From the NCBI GenBank assembly GCA_017447875.1, contig JAFSMP010000040.1, positions 62,001 to 126,000 of the forward strand: a DNA stretch of 64,000 bases, in the 5' to 3' direction. This document shows positions 8,805 to 18,510 of this stretch, one piece after another. The translations under genes were made by a program, and so were the position numbers. Origin of the DNA: Paludibacteraceae bacterium (GTDB lineage: Bacteria > Bacteroidota > Bacteroidia > Bacteroidales > Paludibacteraceae). The notes beneath the pieces were generated by a model. The model saw nothing but the letters and a program-made list of their open reading frames with translations, did no database searches and was not told the origin of the DNA. Position 1 is the first letter of the stretch. Each line of letters opens with the position of its first letter.

Positions 8805-9671
8805 ATGAGCCAAGAAACGCACATACAATTGTTTGAGAACGCGAAGATTCGCGTCGTATGGGATGACGAGCAGGAGAAATACTTCTTCTCGGTAGTTGAC
8901 GTAGTAGGTGTATTAACCGAAAACGCTGATTATCAATTAGCTCGAAATTACTGGAAGGTCCTTAAGCACCGCCTTGTAAAAGAAGGAAATGAAACGGTTA
9001 CAAATTGTAACCAGTTGAAATTGCCAGCCCCTGATGGCAAAATGCGGTTAACCGATGTTGCTGATTTAGAGGGCATTCTGCGTATTATTCAGTCGATCCC
9101 GAGTAAGAAGGCTGAGCCGATGAAACGCTGGCTGGCACAGGTTGGAAGTGAAAGAATACAGCAGATGATTGATCCGGAGCGCTCTATCCAACAAGCAGTT
9201 GCGGATTATAAGAAACAAGGATATTCAGATAAATGGATTGCAAACAGGGTAAAGTCCATAGACGCTCGAAATGAGTTGACCAACGAATGGAAGCGAGCGG
9301 GGCTGCAAGAAGGCAAGGATTTTGCGATATTGACAGATTTGATCACAAAGACTTGGAGTGGAAAAACGACGAAAGAATATAAGCAGTTCAAAGGTCTTAC
9401 GAAAGAAAATTTGCGGGACAATATGTCCACCATAGAATTGGCGCTTAATACGTTAGCAGAAGCTTCGACAACGGAGATCTCCAAGAGAAAGAATCCGAAA
9501 ACCATGCAACAAAACATGCAGGTCGCCAAAGAAGGAGGTAATGTAGCGAAAGCGGCTCGGCAACAATTAGAAAACACCATCGGCGAAAGTGTTGTTTCAC
9601 CGATCAAGGCAAGCGATTATATCCGACCAATAGAAGACGGTCAAGCGCAAGAACTACCATTTGAGGACTAA
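8805..9671 (+). CDS. BRO/antirepressor-like DNA-binding protein, 288 aa
   Basis: Residues about 5-105 have the Bro-N pattern (NAKIRVVWDDEQEKYFFSVVDVVGVL ... RLTDVADLEGILRIIQSIPS), a fold found in phage antirepressors and in DinD. The middle (about 125-215) resembles the second half of the same protein class ('DKWIANRVKSIDARNELTNEW', 'DFAILTDLITKTWSGKTTKEYK'). The start is chosen at 8805 because the promoter covers upstream in-frame codons. Thirty-nine bases after the stop comes the first orphan copy of the surface-protein leader. Probable regulator of phage or mobile-element origin; its target is unknown. Confidence 0.75.
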   Translation: MSQETHIQLFENAKIRVVWDDEQEKYFFSVVDVVGVLTENADYQLARNYWKVLKHRLVKEGNETVTNCNQLKLPAPDGKMRLTDVADLEGILRIIQSIPSKKAEPMKRWLAQVGSERIQQMIDPERSIQQAVADYKKQGYSDKWIANRVKSIDARNELTNEWKRAGLQEGKDFAILTDLITKTWSGKTTKEYKQFKGLTKENLRDNMSTIELALNTLAEASTTEISKRKNPKTMQQNMQVAKEGGNVAKAARQQLENTIGESVVSPIKASDYIRPIEDGQAQELPFED

Positions 9672-9690
9672 GCAAAGAATAAGATAAAAA

Positions 9691-9788
9691 CTAAAAAATA
9701 TAAAAATATTATGAAAAATTACAACTTAATCAGTCGGCTATTATGCCTCACCCTTCTCACCCGCGGTGTCGGACAGATGTTGGGATAA
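9691..9788 (+). pseudogene. Orphan signal-peptide leader, copy 1 (25 aa frame 9711-9788)
   Basis: The frame begins MKNYNLISRLL, ends with GVGQMLG and then a stop. The DNA from the A-rich upstream region to GGACAGATG matches copy 2 (11843-11946) almost throughout, and its first half matches the true leader of the 1860-residue protein (12841-12897). The sequence breaks off at what corresponds to the signal peptidase region, so this is a leader without a body. Confidence 0.75.
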
Positions 9789-9886
9789 AAAACCTCAAAT
9801 ACTCCGCTATAGACGCCGTATTCCCCTGCCAAATCCCTCTTTTTGAGAAAAAAATTGAAAATATTTTTACGTTTTTCGGCATTTTT

Positions 9887-9918
9887 CTTGCGGATGTCGA
9901 TTTTTTTTTGTAACTTTG
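9887..9918 (+). promoter_or_regulatory. Promoter for the DUF262 gene
   Basis: CTTG 9887-9890, 20 bases, TAACTTTG 9911-9918. The transcript would begin inside a CGCCCGA/TCGGGCG hairpin (about 9919-9937). Confidence 0.75.
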
Positions 9919-9988
9919 CGCCCGATTTGTTCGGGCGCGTATGAGAGACACGCACGCAAGCAATCTGGTTAGTAAGAAATAGAACATA

Positions 9989-11821
9989 ATGATCATCATT
10001 AATGAGGACTACAACATGAACACGAAAATTGACAGCACTCCAGAAATTCTGCAAACGATATATGAGGATTATCGTATGGGGAAATATATTGTTAACCGAC
10101 GTTATCAACGTAAACTAGTATGGACAAGAGCAGAGAAACAAGCATTTATAGACTCCATCTATAAGCGCTTTTCTGTTCCGTTGATTCTTCTTGCTAATGT
10201 CAAAAGCAACGATGACAAAGACAAATATGAAATTATTGACGGATTGCAACGTATGAATGCTTTTTGTGCTTTCATTGAGAACGAATTCGGTTTGATGCTA
10301 AATGGGGAAGAACGATATTTTGATTTACAGACATTAGCAACAACAAAGGATCTATTGGAGACCGGCGAATTAAAACAAAATACGCCTATTTTGGATCGTA
10401 CCATTTGCAGGGAAATGGTATCGCAATATCAAATGCCTATTTCCCGTATTCAGGCGGAGGAGAAAGAGATTGACGAGATTTTCCGCCGTATCAATTCATA
10501 TGGTCGTCGTTTGTCATACCAAGAGTTACGCCAGGCTGGAGCGACATCTGCTTTTGCTAGTTTGGTACGTCAATTGGCTGCAGAGATACGCGGCGACTCA
10601 TCTGATAACGACCAACTGGAATTAAGCAAGATGAAGAATATCAGTATTTCCAGTAATCGTCTTGATTATGGAATAGCAGTAGATGATATTTTCTGGGTAA
10701 GAGAAGGAATAATTACGAGCAAAAACATCCGTATTTCTAGGGATGAGGAATTAATTTCGCACTTAATAGCGTTTATGCTGGTTGGAAATAGTTATTGCCC
10801 CACTCATCGCGTACTAGATAAGATATACCAGCAAAACATTATCTATATCAATGAAGACCTTCCTTTAAACTTGGATGATTTAATTCGTAGCAAGAATGCA
10901 GAAGTTCTAAGGGCTCAATTTATGGAAACGATGTCCATTATTCGCCATGCATTAGATTTATATGGGAAGGGGTTCCGGCAGTGGATGTTTGGCAAAGTGG
11001 ACGGAAGAGGGGCATTCCGTGCTTTCCAAATTTTGTTCTACGCCATCTATCTTTTTATATCAAAAGAACATAAGAAAATTAAAGATTATACCATCTTGAT
11101 AAATGGAGCCACAAACATTGCAAAGAATTTCAATTGCCTGCATGATAATTGGACACACGACGATGTAATGCAATCCATCAATAGCATTCAAGGCAATATC
11201 CGTAATGCTTTTACAAGTAGAGATGGAGAAAATGTAGCATTGGATGATTGGTCGTTCGAAATAGAATCACTTTTGCGCCGTTCCAAAATTGAAGGCTCTC
11301 AGTATGATTTCAAAATGGGTTTCCGGAATATTCAAAATGGCACGTTCAATCGTGGATTGGTTGAGAAATGTGTTGAGATTCTTACTGCTGAAGTGAACAA
11401 GGGTCCCCACACTACCGGCTATGTACTTGTTGGTATCGCGGAAGCCAAGGACATTGAGGCGTACAAGAAATTCTATGGCATCACTTCTAAAGTTCTTCCA
11501 TATCAAAATACAAATTTATATCCAATCGGGTTGGATAATGAAATCAACCGTTTTTACGATGGCAATGCAGATCATTTTATTCGTGATTTAAGAGCAGTGG
11601 TTGAGAAAACGCCCGTAACTGTTGAAGTACAAAGTTACATTATGACGCACCTTAAGTTAATTACTTTTCAAGGCAAATCAATTTTAATGCTACGATTAGA
11701 ATCTCAAAATTCGCCTATTTTCTACGGCAATGAGTTGTATGAGCGTAAAAGCAATGACACCATTAAGGCTCAAAATGCAGCCGAAGCGGGTGCTATCATT
11801 GCTAGGTTCAATAATAATTAG
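9989..11821 (+). CDS. DUF262 (GmrSD/ParB-like) protein fused to an AlbA_2/Schlafen-like domain, 610 aa
   Basis: N-terminal DUF262 domain: 'NRRYQRKLVW' (about 36-45) and 'EIIDGLQRMNAF' (about 81-92), the equivalent of the DGQQR motif in GmrS, BrxU and SspE-type proteins that sense or cut phage DNA. The middle has 'EEKEIDEIFRRINSYGRRLSYQELRQ', also typical of DUF262. The C-terminus (about 425-608) resembles the AlbA_2 domain: 'EGSQYDFKMGFRNI', 'TTGYVLVGIAEAKDIE' and 'KSILMLRLESQNSP'. The DNA is visibly more AT-rich than the surface genes around it. Start could instead be 10016 (MNTKID). It has its own promoter and sits between two leader copies. Antiphage function is inferred from the family. 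Confidence 0.8.
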   Translation: MIIINEDYNMNTKIDSTPEILQTIYEDYRMGKYIVNRRYQRKLVWTRAEKQAFIDSIYKRFSVPLILLANVKSNDDKDKYEIIDGLQRMNAFCAFIENEFGLMLNGEERYFDLQTLATTKDLLETGELKQNTPILDRTICREMVSQYQMPISRIQAEEKEIDEIFRRINSYGRRLSYQELRQAGATSAFASLVRQLAAEIRGDSSDNDQLELSKMKNISISSNRLDYGIAVDDIFWVREGIITSKNIRISRDEELISHLIAFMLVGNSYCPTHRVLDKIYQQNIIYINEDLPLNLDDLIRSKNAEVLRAQFMETMSIIRHALDLYGKGFRQWMFGKVDGRGAFRAFQILFYAIYLFISKEHKKIKDYTILINGATNIAKNFNCLHDNWTHDDVMQSINSIQGNIRNAFTSRDGENVALDDWSFEIESLLRRSKIEGSQYDFKMGFRNIQNGTFNRGLVEKCVEILTAEVNKGPHTTGYVLVGIAEAKDIEAYKKFYGITSKVLPYQNTNLYPIGLDNEINRFYDGNADHFIRDLRAVVEKTPVTVEVQSYIMTHLKLITFQGKSILMLRLESQNSPIFYGNELYERKSNDTIKAQNAAEAGAIIARFNNN

Positions 11822-11842
11822 AACATTCCCCGAATAATAATT

Positions 11843-11946
11843 AACCACAAAAATATAAAAATATTATGAAAAATTACAACTTAATTAATCGGCTATTATG
11901 CCTCACCCTTCTCACCCGCGGTGTCGGACAGATGTGGGCGATGTAA
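11843..11946 (+). pseudogene. Orphan signal-peptide leader, copy 2 (26 aa frame 11866-11946)
   Basis: Same as copy 1 but ends GQMWAM and then a stop; GQMWA is exactly the end of the signal peptide in the intact protein at 12865. The dinD gene starts 27 bases later. Confidence 0.75.
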
Positions 11947-11973
11947 GTTAAGATTTTTCATACTATTAAGAAT

Positions 11974-12834
11974 ATGGATAGTCAAAGTATATTGACATAT
12001 AAATCGACATTCGATAGCATCATGCACGAAATTACGGCAGATGATGGATCAACGATGGAGGTTTGGTACGCGCGCGAGTTACAAAGCGTGTGCGGATATT
12101 CACGTTGGGAGAACTTTGCGGTAGCTATCAACCGTGCCAAGGATGCATGTAAATCGCAGAAAATCAGTGTTGATGATCATTTTCGTGACGTCACGAAAAC
12201 GATACCGATGCCCAAAGGTGCACAGAAAAAGATTGAGGATATTCTTCTAACCCGTTATGCCTGCTATTTGATCGCACAAAACGGCGATCCGAAGAAAGAA
12301 GAGATTGCTTTTGCGCAAAGTTATTTTGCCGTTCAGACACGTAAGGCAGAACTGATAGCTGAGCGTTTGATGCTCCAACAGCGATTAGAAAAACGCGAAG
12401 AATTAAGAGCATCTGAGAAGCGTCTCTCGCAAAACATTTATGAACGTGGTGTGGATGATAAGGGCTTTGGACGTATCCGGTCTAAAGGAGATGCAGCTCT
12501 ATTCGGAGGCGTAACAACGGAGCAGATGAAGAAACGTTTGGGCGTAAAGAGCGGAGCTTTAGCAGACCATCTTCCGCAAGTAACTATTGCCGCAAAGAAC
12601 TTGGCGACAGAAATGACAAACTTCAATGTAGAAGCAAAAGATTTGCATGGAGAGCCATCTATTACAACGGAACATGTACAAAACAATCGTACGGTGCGGA
12701 ATATGTTAGGCGAGCGTGGCATAAAACCGGAGTTACTACCACCAGCAGAGGATATCAAAAAAGTAGAACGCCGTGTTGCCAAAGAAGAAAAAGCCTTAGA
12801 AGAATCGCAAAAATTACCCAAGGTGAAAGAATAA
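11974..12834 (+). CDS. dinD: DNA damage-inducible protein D homologue, 286 aa
   Basis: Resembles E. coli DinD (about 274 aa) over its length: 'WYARELQSVCGYSRWENFAVAI', 'RAKDAC', 'ISVDDHF', 'LTRYACYLIAQNGDP', 'AQSYFAVQTRKAEL', 'RLEKREELRASEKRL', 'NNRTVRNMLGERGIKPELLPPAEDIKKVERR'. E. coli DinD is SOS-induced and blocks RecA strand exchange. No gap or frameshift. It follows leader copy 2 and ends 30 bases before the leader of the 1860-residue surface protein; I see no promoter between them, so the two may share a transcript. I saw no recognisable LexA box, but Bacteroidales boxes are not well known to me. Confidence 0.88.
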   Translation: MDSQSILTYKSTFDSIMHEITADDGSTMEVWYARELQSVCGYSRWENFAVAINRAKDACKSQKISVDDHFRDVTKTIPMPKGAQKKIEDILLTRYACYLIAQNGDPKKEEIAFAQSYFAVQTRKAELIAERLMLQQRLEKREELRASEKRLSQNIYERGVDDKGFGRIRSKGDAALFGGVTTEQMKKRLGVKSGALADHLPQVTIAAKNLATEMTNFNVEAKDLHGEPSITTEHVQNNRTVRNMLGERGIKPELLPPAEDIKKVERRVAKEEKALEESQKLPKVKE

Positions 12835-12840
12835 GATAAC

Positions 12841-12897
12841 AAACCACAAAAATATAAAAATATTATGAAAAATTACAACTTAATCAGTCGGCTATTG
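12841..12897 (+). repeat. Leader repeat, copy 3 (functional copy)
   Basis: Direct repeat of 9691-9745 and 11843-11900: an A-rich upstream region with AAAAATATAAAAATATT, then the first ten codons of the surface protein. Homology resumes at about 12963 (CCTCACCCTCGG to CAGATGTGGGCG) after an extra stretch of roughly 70 bases that copies 1 and 2 lack. Confidence 0.75.
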
Positions 12898-15800
12898 TCA
12901 TATAGCCATGAAAAACAATCACCGCAGCGCTTCGCCCGCTATGCGGCAATGCTACTCATGCTCCTCACCCTCGGTGCTGGACAGATGTGGGCGGATAATG
13001 CCGGCCTTAAAGATTGTTATTTAAGGTATAGCAAGAATGGTTCAGAGACAACAGTAACAACCTCAGAAGGCACTACGACAGGCACAGAATCTACATTAAA
13101 CGAAGTTACTTCGCTTTCCATTACAGGAATCTGGATTAAGAACTGGACAAACTCGGGAACAGGCATTAGTGGAAACCAAGTATGTTATATGATATGGAGC
13201 ACCCATGGTGGAGATGGGTCTTGGAATTATCTAACAACAACCTCACAAGGATCATATAGCGGAAACACAAGGGAAGACTCTTGGACGGGTACGATTAATA
13301 TTGTTACTTCTTCTACTCCCTCCGATGAATACTACTTAAACTATTATTTTGAATCATGGTATTCCGGAGGAGAAGGGAATCATTACCTTCCTGGCAATTC
13401 TGGGAAATCCAAATTACACTACAAGGTTCTCCCTCCGAATCCTAGTTCAATTTCTGTATCTGCAACTTCCGGTTCTATTGGAGGTTCTGGAACGGAAAAC
13501 GCTCCATATCTAGTTCAGTACAATGGGAGTCTATCTCTTTCGGCTTCGGGAACTCGGTCATTTGATGACCCCAACTCAAGTTTATATGTAAAATACGGTA
13601 ATGCTAGTTATAGTAGTACTGCAACGAAAACCATATCTTCAATTACATCTACTGATGCTCAATACATTGATGTAGAAATTAAATACTATAATAGTAGCGC
13701 CGAACTATCATCAGCGACACCGAGAACTCAACGAGTTTATTACAAAGTGGCAAGTTATGCTATTACATTAGACGATAATGGCACTTATCAAGAGGATGGT
13801 AGCGCAACAGCGGCATATTTGCGTAGCACGTTAACGGGAATAACTGCTCCACAGCGTACCGGTTATCACGTAGATGGCTACTATGGAGAAGCAGGACTGA
13901 CTACGCACATATCTGACACAAGCGGTAACTTGCAGGCAAATAAAACAGTAAGTTCAACTGCTTACACCAATGGTAGTAGTCAGTGGGTTAAACAATCCGC
14001 GACAACTCTATATGCCAAGTGGGCAGCGAATACGTATGATATCAATTTGAACGCTAATGGCGGTTCTGGAGCAGCAAAGGTGGTTACGGTTACTTATGAC
14101 GCTTCGCTTCCTACGACGCTGAAAGGCGGTGGGGCACTTACTGCACACACTCGTACCGGTTATAACTTCGCAGGTTATTGGGACAACACGACAAGTGGTA
14201 CCAAATACTATAATGCGGATTTGAGTACGAATACCAACTGGAACAAGACGACGGCAGATCCTCTTTATGCACATTGGTCAGCCAAGAGTTACACCGTAAC
14301 GCTGGATAAGCAGACGAGTGCGGAGGGATATGGAGGAAATACAGGTACTATTGGAAATCAGACGGTAACTTATGATGCCGCACTTCCGGTGCTGAGCGGA
14401 ACAATGCCTACTGCCGCTAACGGCTATGCGTTCATGGGATTCTATAGCAAGACTGGTGGGGCAGGTACTAAGTTCATTAATGCAAATGGTACATGGGCTG
14501 TAACCAATGTCACCGACACAGTCAGCAGTAGTACTTGGGTAAAAGACGGAGGTATTACCCTCTATGCTTACTATAAGAAAGCAGAGATTACGGCTATTAC
14601 ATTTACCGGTGGACCAATTGTGGCGCCGAGCACGTCGAAGACGGTCACTGCAACGATTAGTCCGACACCGACAGGTACGACGACTATTTGCTGGCGCGTG
14701 TTCTATAACAATGATAACCTCCTTGATCCGCAGCCGACCTTTACACCTGCGAACGCACAAGGCAATTCGGTAAGTTTCATATCACCGGCTGCAAGTGGTA
14801 TGTACAAAGTAGAAGCAGTATTGCATCTTGGTAGCGGCTGTGAAGGTACAACACTGGATTCTGTTGTGGCTAACTTCCAAGTAGCCGGTGAACATGAGGT
14901 AACGGTACAGTATAAAGATGCAAGCGGCAATACGATTCAGGCGTCCGGCTCTGTTACCGGTAAGCCGTTAGAGTGGTCGAGTGGTATTGAGGCTCCTGAG
15001 ATCTTCGGTTATACTTTCCACCACTGGTTAGCAGGAGATGGTGTGACTCTGAGTGAGGATGGCACAAATGCCAAGACAGGCGCTCGTGCTGACTCCAGCT
15101 TAGTATCCCCCATTTATATCAAAGCCGTTTATGACGGTCGTTTGACAGCGGTTTACAGCCAGAACCAAATGATCTATTTCAAGAATACATTGGGCTGGGA
15201 TAATGTGTTCGTGAACTTCCACACGGGTAATGCATGGAACAATGAAGGCAACGGTTCCGGTTCGCCGAAGGGTGTAGGTAATAGTGGTTTAACACCTCGT
15301 AATAAGCACATGATTCAGATTGGTGAAAGCGATGTATATTACTACGATTACGGCGCAGAAAGCATCGATCCGAGCTTATATATCTCGTTCACCAACAAAT
15401 CCAGAGATGGTGTTGCTGAGTTCTGGGGTGATAATCCGGACGGTATCGCTGTAGTTTATCCGGCGAACTATCCGGATGCTATCAGCACGGACAAATCTGA
15501 TGAAAACGGTTTCAAGGCAGCTACGCCTATGTTCGTTCCATTATCTGGTATAGATCCTGTTGCGGCCAATGTCACCTCAACCGGTAAGGCTAACTACTAT
15601 AATGCCGGTTATTGGACAATGTACACACCGGGTACGGGTTATACTTTGGAGATTTACTATGATAGCGACGAATCCTCCTGTATCCAATCTATTCCGTTTA
15701 CATCAGAAGATGATTTGATGCCGATGAGTGCAGTGGTTGACTTGGAGGCAAATTCTACCTATCGTTACCAGGTACGTCGTGGCGGAACGGAATCGGCAGG

Positions 15801-18447
15801 TATCTATTATGGTAATACCGGTACAATGACTTACGCAAATCATGGTGTAGGAACCGGTTGGATTATGGAGAATACGATGGCAGGTGGTTTCAAGAAAGCG
15901 AAGATTACTACCAATGCTGCGGGTAACTACACCTTCAATCTGAGTTATTCACCCAATGCTTCCAGCGAGTATCGTCTGCGTATGGAGGTGGATTATCCGA
16001 TTGCAGATGGTGACTACCGCTTGATTTATACCGATGCAACACGTGATAGTGGAACTCGCTATAAACCATCGGCAATTGTAACGAAAGCAAACAATAGCAA
16101 AGATACCGTTTCGTTCTTTATCCGTCCGAGTTCATCACCGGTTCTGAAGATACAGCAAGCAAGCGTTACCAATGCCGGTGTTATCACTTGGGGTGACCTT
16201 AGCGATATATCCAGTTCGGTTAGCAGTTTGTCGAAGGATAGTGTGTATAACATCTGTCTGACGATGAACGGTAGCGGTGTTATCTCTGTAGAGAACGTAG
16301 AGGCGTACACCGGTAACTTCTATATCCGTACAAATGCAGCAGGTGCCAGCAAGTGGGATAACTACAGAAGTTCAGACCACCTGATGACTTATTCCGAGTA
16401 TTCAGCTACGAACGCTGACTATAGTCACTATTTCATGGCTTATGTAGGTAATGGTACGAATGTCAAGTTCGTGGTAGCGAATGACTATAGTCCGTGTATC
16501 TCGGATACTATAAAGGTACAGACATACCGCGATGGAGATGCTTCGCATGTCAATGTAGATGGCGATATCCAAGCTGATGCTAATGTACGCTTTATGTGGA
16601 ATAGGCACAACAACGGCGCTTACCGTGCATACTTGGCTGCGGCTAAGAGTGATGGTTCGAAGTTCCTTGTACTTCGTGCTAACTCTAATACAGACCTTAT
16701 GGACGAGAACGGTAATGCGTTGATTAACTCTGCTAATAGTGGAGAGGCCGGTTATAACCACAAGGCTCCGGATAACTCGATGCAGTTTATCGATAACGAG
16801 AACTGGATCTATGAGACAACCGTTAAGATTAAACCGGGTGCTTTATTGAAGTTGTATGCGAACTTCCACAATGCAGACTTCTACTATAAAGGTGAGAATA
16901 ATGACACCTTCGATGAAGACAATGCTATCCAGCTTCTTGGTGGTTCCGGTGATGCAGAGAAGATACGTGTTATCTATGACTTCAAGACCGACCGTTTGGT
17001 ATCTGCTTGGATGCCGACAGGAGACATTGATGAGGTAAAAGAGATTTATGCCGACGTCATGTTTGTTCGTGAGCATCAAGGAGATATAGAGCAGTTGACC
17101 TTCTCGAAGGGAGACGGAGAAACCATGGGTGCTATTACTAAGATAGAAACGGCTTATGGTGTATTGCGTTTTAATAAGTGGACGATTAATAACAAATCGA
17201 AAGAAGGTGCTCATGCTGTATTAGATCCGTTACTCTCTCGCTATGTGCGTGACCTGTTCTACGTATCCTTCCCGTTTAAGGTAGCGATGAACGAAGTATT
17301 CGGTTTCGGTACGTACGGCAAGCATTGGATCATCGAGTACTATGATGGTGAAGCCCGTGCAGCGAATGGTTTCTGGGCAGATACTCCGACCTATTGGAGA
17401 TTCGTTACAGACCGTAGGGGTAAGTATTTCGAGCCGAACCAAGGATATATCATCGCTTTGGAATTGGATGAAATGGACGAGGATTCCGAAGTATGGGATA
17501 ATAACGTGGAGAATGTTGAGTTGTACTTCCCGTCTTATGGTACGATGGGAGATATCACGAATGAAACATTAGTGCATACTTTGCCGTCACATGCGTACGA
17601 TCCTGCTGCTCATCCTGGTCATTCTGATGATCGTTCTATTGCAGATAGCCATTGGAATGTAATGTCTGTACCGACATATGTCAATACGAGCAGTGTGGAT
17701 TTCGCTAACACGACGTGGACAGCTACTCGCCCGAGTTTCCTTTATGAATGGAACTCCAATGATAACACGCTGACAGCTCGTTCCGGAAGCGGTTATACCT
17801 ACCACGCTATGCATGCGTATATGGTACAGTATAATGGCAATGTGACATGGACTTCTACCAGCGTTACGCCTGCATCTGCTCCGCGTCGTAACCCGGAGGC
17901 TCCTAAGGACGTTGAATTCCGTCTCGAGTTGAGTATGAACGAGCAGATGGCAGACCAGACCTTCGTCCGCTTGAGCAACGAGGAAGTCAGTGCAGGCTTC
18001 GCTTTCGGTGAAGATATGTCGAAAGAGTTCAACAAGACTCGCTCGAATATCTATACCTTCATTGGTACTGAGAAGGTAGCCGGTAACGTTCTGCCGATGA
18101 GCGAGCAGACAACGGTAGTACCGGTAGGCGTTATCGTGAAGACAGATGGCGACTATACCTTCGCAATTCCGGAAGGAACGAGTGGAGTAGGTGTAACGCT
18201 CTTCGATAGCGAGACCGGAATCCGCACGAGCCTTAGTGCTTTGGATTATACGATTGCGCTGACGGCTGGCACGTACAATAACCGCTTCGTATTGGAGATC
18301 TCGCCGATCAAGCCGATAGCGACTGGTGTTGAACAATCACAAATGACCAATGACCAAACACCAATCAAGAAGGTCTTGATCGATGGTCTCTTGTACATCG
18401 TGAAGGATGGTAAGATGTTTGACGCTCGCGGAGCGGTAGTAAAGTAA
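12865..18447 (+). CDS. Giant secreted surface protein with InlB-type repeats, 1860 aa
   Basis: Long signal sequence: a basic N-region to about residue 30, then 'YAAMLLMLLTLGAGQMWA' ending near residue 49. Residues about 295-570 hold Listeria-Bacteroides (InlB B-type) repeats: 'YDINLNANGGSGAAKVVTVTYDA', 'RTGYNFAGYW', 'LYAHWS' and repeats of these; another is near 675-745 (EVTVQYKDASG). The long middle has no family I can name. The C-terminus is the shared module (KVLIDGLLYIVKDGKMFDARG); immediately before it, residues about 1823-1835 are encoded by a heptamer array. Likely an adhesin-like surface protein. With no promoter after dinD it probably depends on upstream transcription. Confidence 0.8.
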   Translation: MKNYNLISRLLSYSHEKQSPQRFARYAAMLLMLLTLGAGQMWADNAGLKDCYLRYSKNGSETTVTTSEGTTTGTESTLNEVTSLSITGIWIKNWTNSGTGISGNQVCYMIWSTHGGDGSWNYLTTTSQGSYSGNTREDSWTGTINIVTSSTPSDEYYLNYYFESWYSGGEGNHYLPGNSGKSKLHYKVLPPNPSSISVSATSGSIGGSGTENAPYLVQYNGSLSLSASGTRSFDDPNSSLYVKYGNASYSSTATKTISSITSTDAQYIDVEIKYYNSSAELSSATPRTQRVYYKVASYAITLDDNGTYQEDGSATAAYLRSTLTGITAPQRTGYHVDGYYGEAGLTTHISDTSGNLQANKTVSSTAYTNGSSQWVKQSATTLYAKWAANTYDINLNANGGSGAAKVVTVTYDASLPTTLKGGGALTAHTRTGYNFAGYWDNTTSGTKYYNADLSTNTNWNKTTADPLYAHWSAKSYTVTLDKQTSAEGYGGNTGTIGNQTVTYDAALPVLSGTMPTAANGYAFMGFYSKTGGAGTKFINANGTWAVTNVTDTVSSSTWVKDGGITLYAYYKKAEITAITFTGGPIVAPSTSKTVTATISPTPTGTTTICWRVFYNNDNLLDPQPTFTPANAQGNSVSFISPAASGMYKVEAVLHLGSGCEGTTLDSVVANFQVAGEHEVTVQYKDASGNTIQASGSVTGKPLEWSSGIEAPEIFGYTFHHWLAGDGVTLSEDGTNAKTGARADSSLVSPIYIKAVYDGRLTAVYSQNQMIYFKNTLGWDNVFVNFHTGNAWNNEGNGSGSPKGVGNSGLTPRNKHMIQIGESDVYYYDYGAESIDPSLYISFTNKSRDGVAEFWGDNPDGIAVVYPANYPDAISTDKSDENGFKAATPMFVPLSGIDPVAANVTSTGKANYYNAGYWTMYTPGTGYTLEIYYDSDESSCIQSIPFTSEDDLMPMSAVVDLEANSTYRYQVRRGGTESAGIYYGNTGTMTYANHGVGTGWIMENTMAGGFKKAKITTNAAGNYTFNLSYSPNASSEYRLRMEVDYPIADGDYRLIYTDATRDSGTRYKPSAIVTKANNSKDTVSFFIRPSSSPVLKIQQASVTNAGVITWGDLSDISSSVSSLSKDSVYNICLTMNGSGVISVENVEAYTGNFYIRTNAAGASKWDNYRSSDHLMTYSEYSATNADYSHYFMAYVGNGTNVKFVVANDYSPCISDTIKVQTYRDGDASHVNVDGDIQADANVRFMWNRHNNGAYRAYLAAAKSDGSKFLVLRANSNTDLMDENGNALINSANSGEAGYNHKAPDNSMQFIDNENWIYETTVKIKPGALLKLYANFHNADFYYKGENNDTFDEDNAIQLLGGSGDAEKIRVIYDFKTDRLVSAWMPTGDIDEVKEIYADVMFVREHQGDIEQLTFSKGDGETMGAITKIETAYGVLRFNKWTINNKSKEGAHAVLDPLLSRYVRDLFYVSFPFKVAMNEVFGFGTYGKHWIIEYYDGEARAANGFWADTPTYWRFVTDRRGKYFEPNQGYIIALELDEMDEDSEVWDNNVENVELYFPSYGTMGDITNETLVHTLPSHAYDPAAHPGHSDDRSIADSHWNVMSVPTYVNTSSVDFANTTWTATRPSFLYEWNSNDNTLTARSGSGYTYHAMHAYMVQYNGNVTWTSTSVTPASAPRRNPEAPKDVEFRLELSMNEQMADQTFVRLSNEEVSAGFAFGEDMSKEFNKTRSNIYTFIGTEKVAGNVLPMSEQTTVVPVGVIVKTDGDYTFAIPEGTSGVGVTLFDSETGIRTSLSALDYTIALTAGTYNNRFVLEISPIKPIATGVEQSQMTNDQTPIKKVLIDGLLYIVKDGKMFDARGAVVK
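18334..18368. repeat. Heptamer array inside coding sequence (CAATGAC type, 5 units)
   Basis: Five 7-base units read in frame as part of the linker just before the C-terminal module of the 1860-residue protein. Confidence 0.8.
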
Positions 18448-18448
18448 C

Positions 18449-18500
18449 GAATTAGTGAATTAGAGAATTAGGGAATTAGTGATTTTCGAATTAGCGATTA
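18449..18500. repeat. Octamer array (GAATTAGN type)
   Basis: Six or so 8-base units directly after the stop codon of the 1860-residue protein and just before the 113-residue gene. Confidence 0.8.
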
Positions 18501-18510
18501 TAAAAATATT

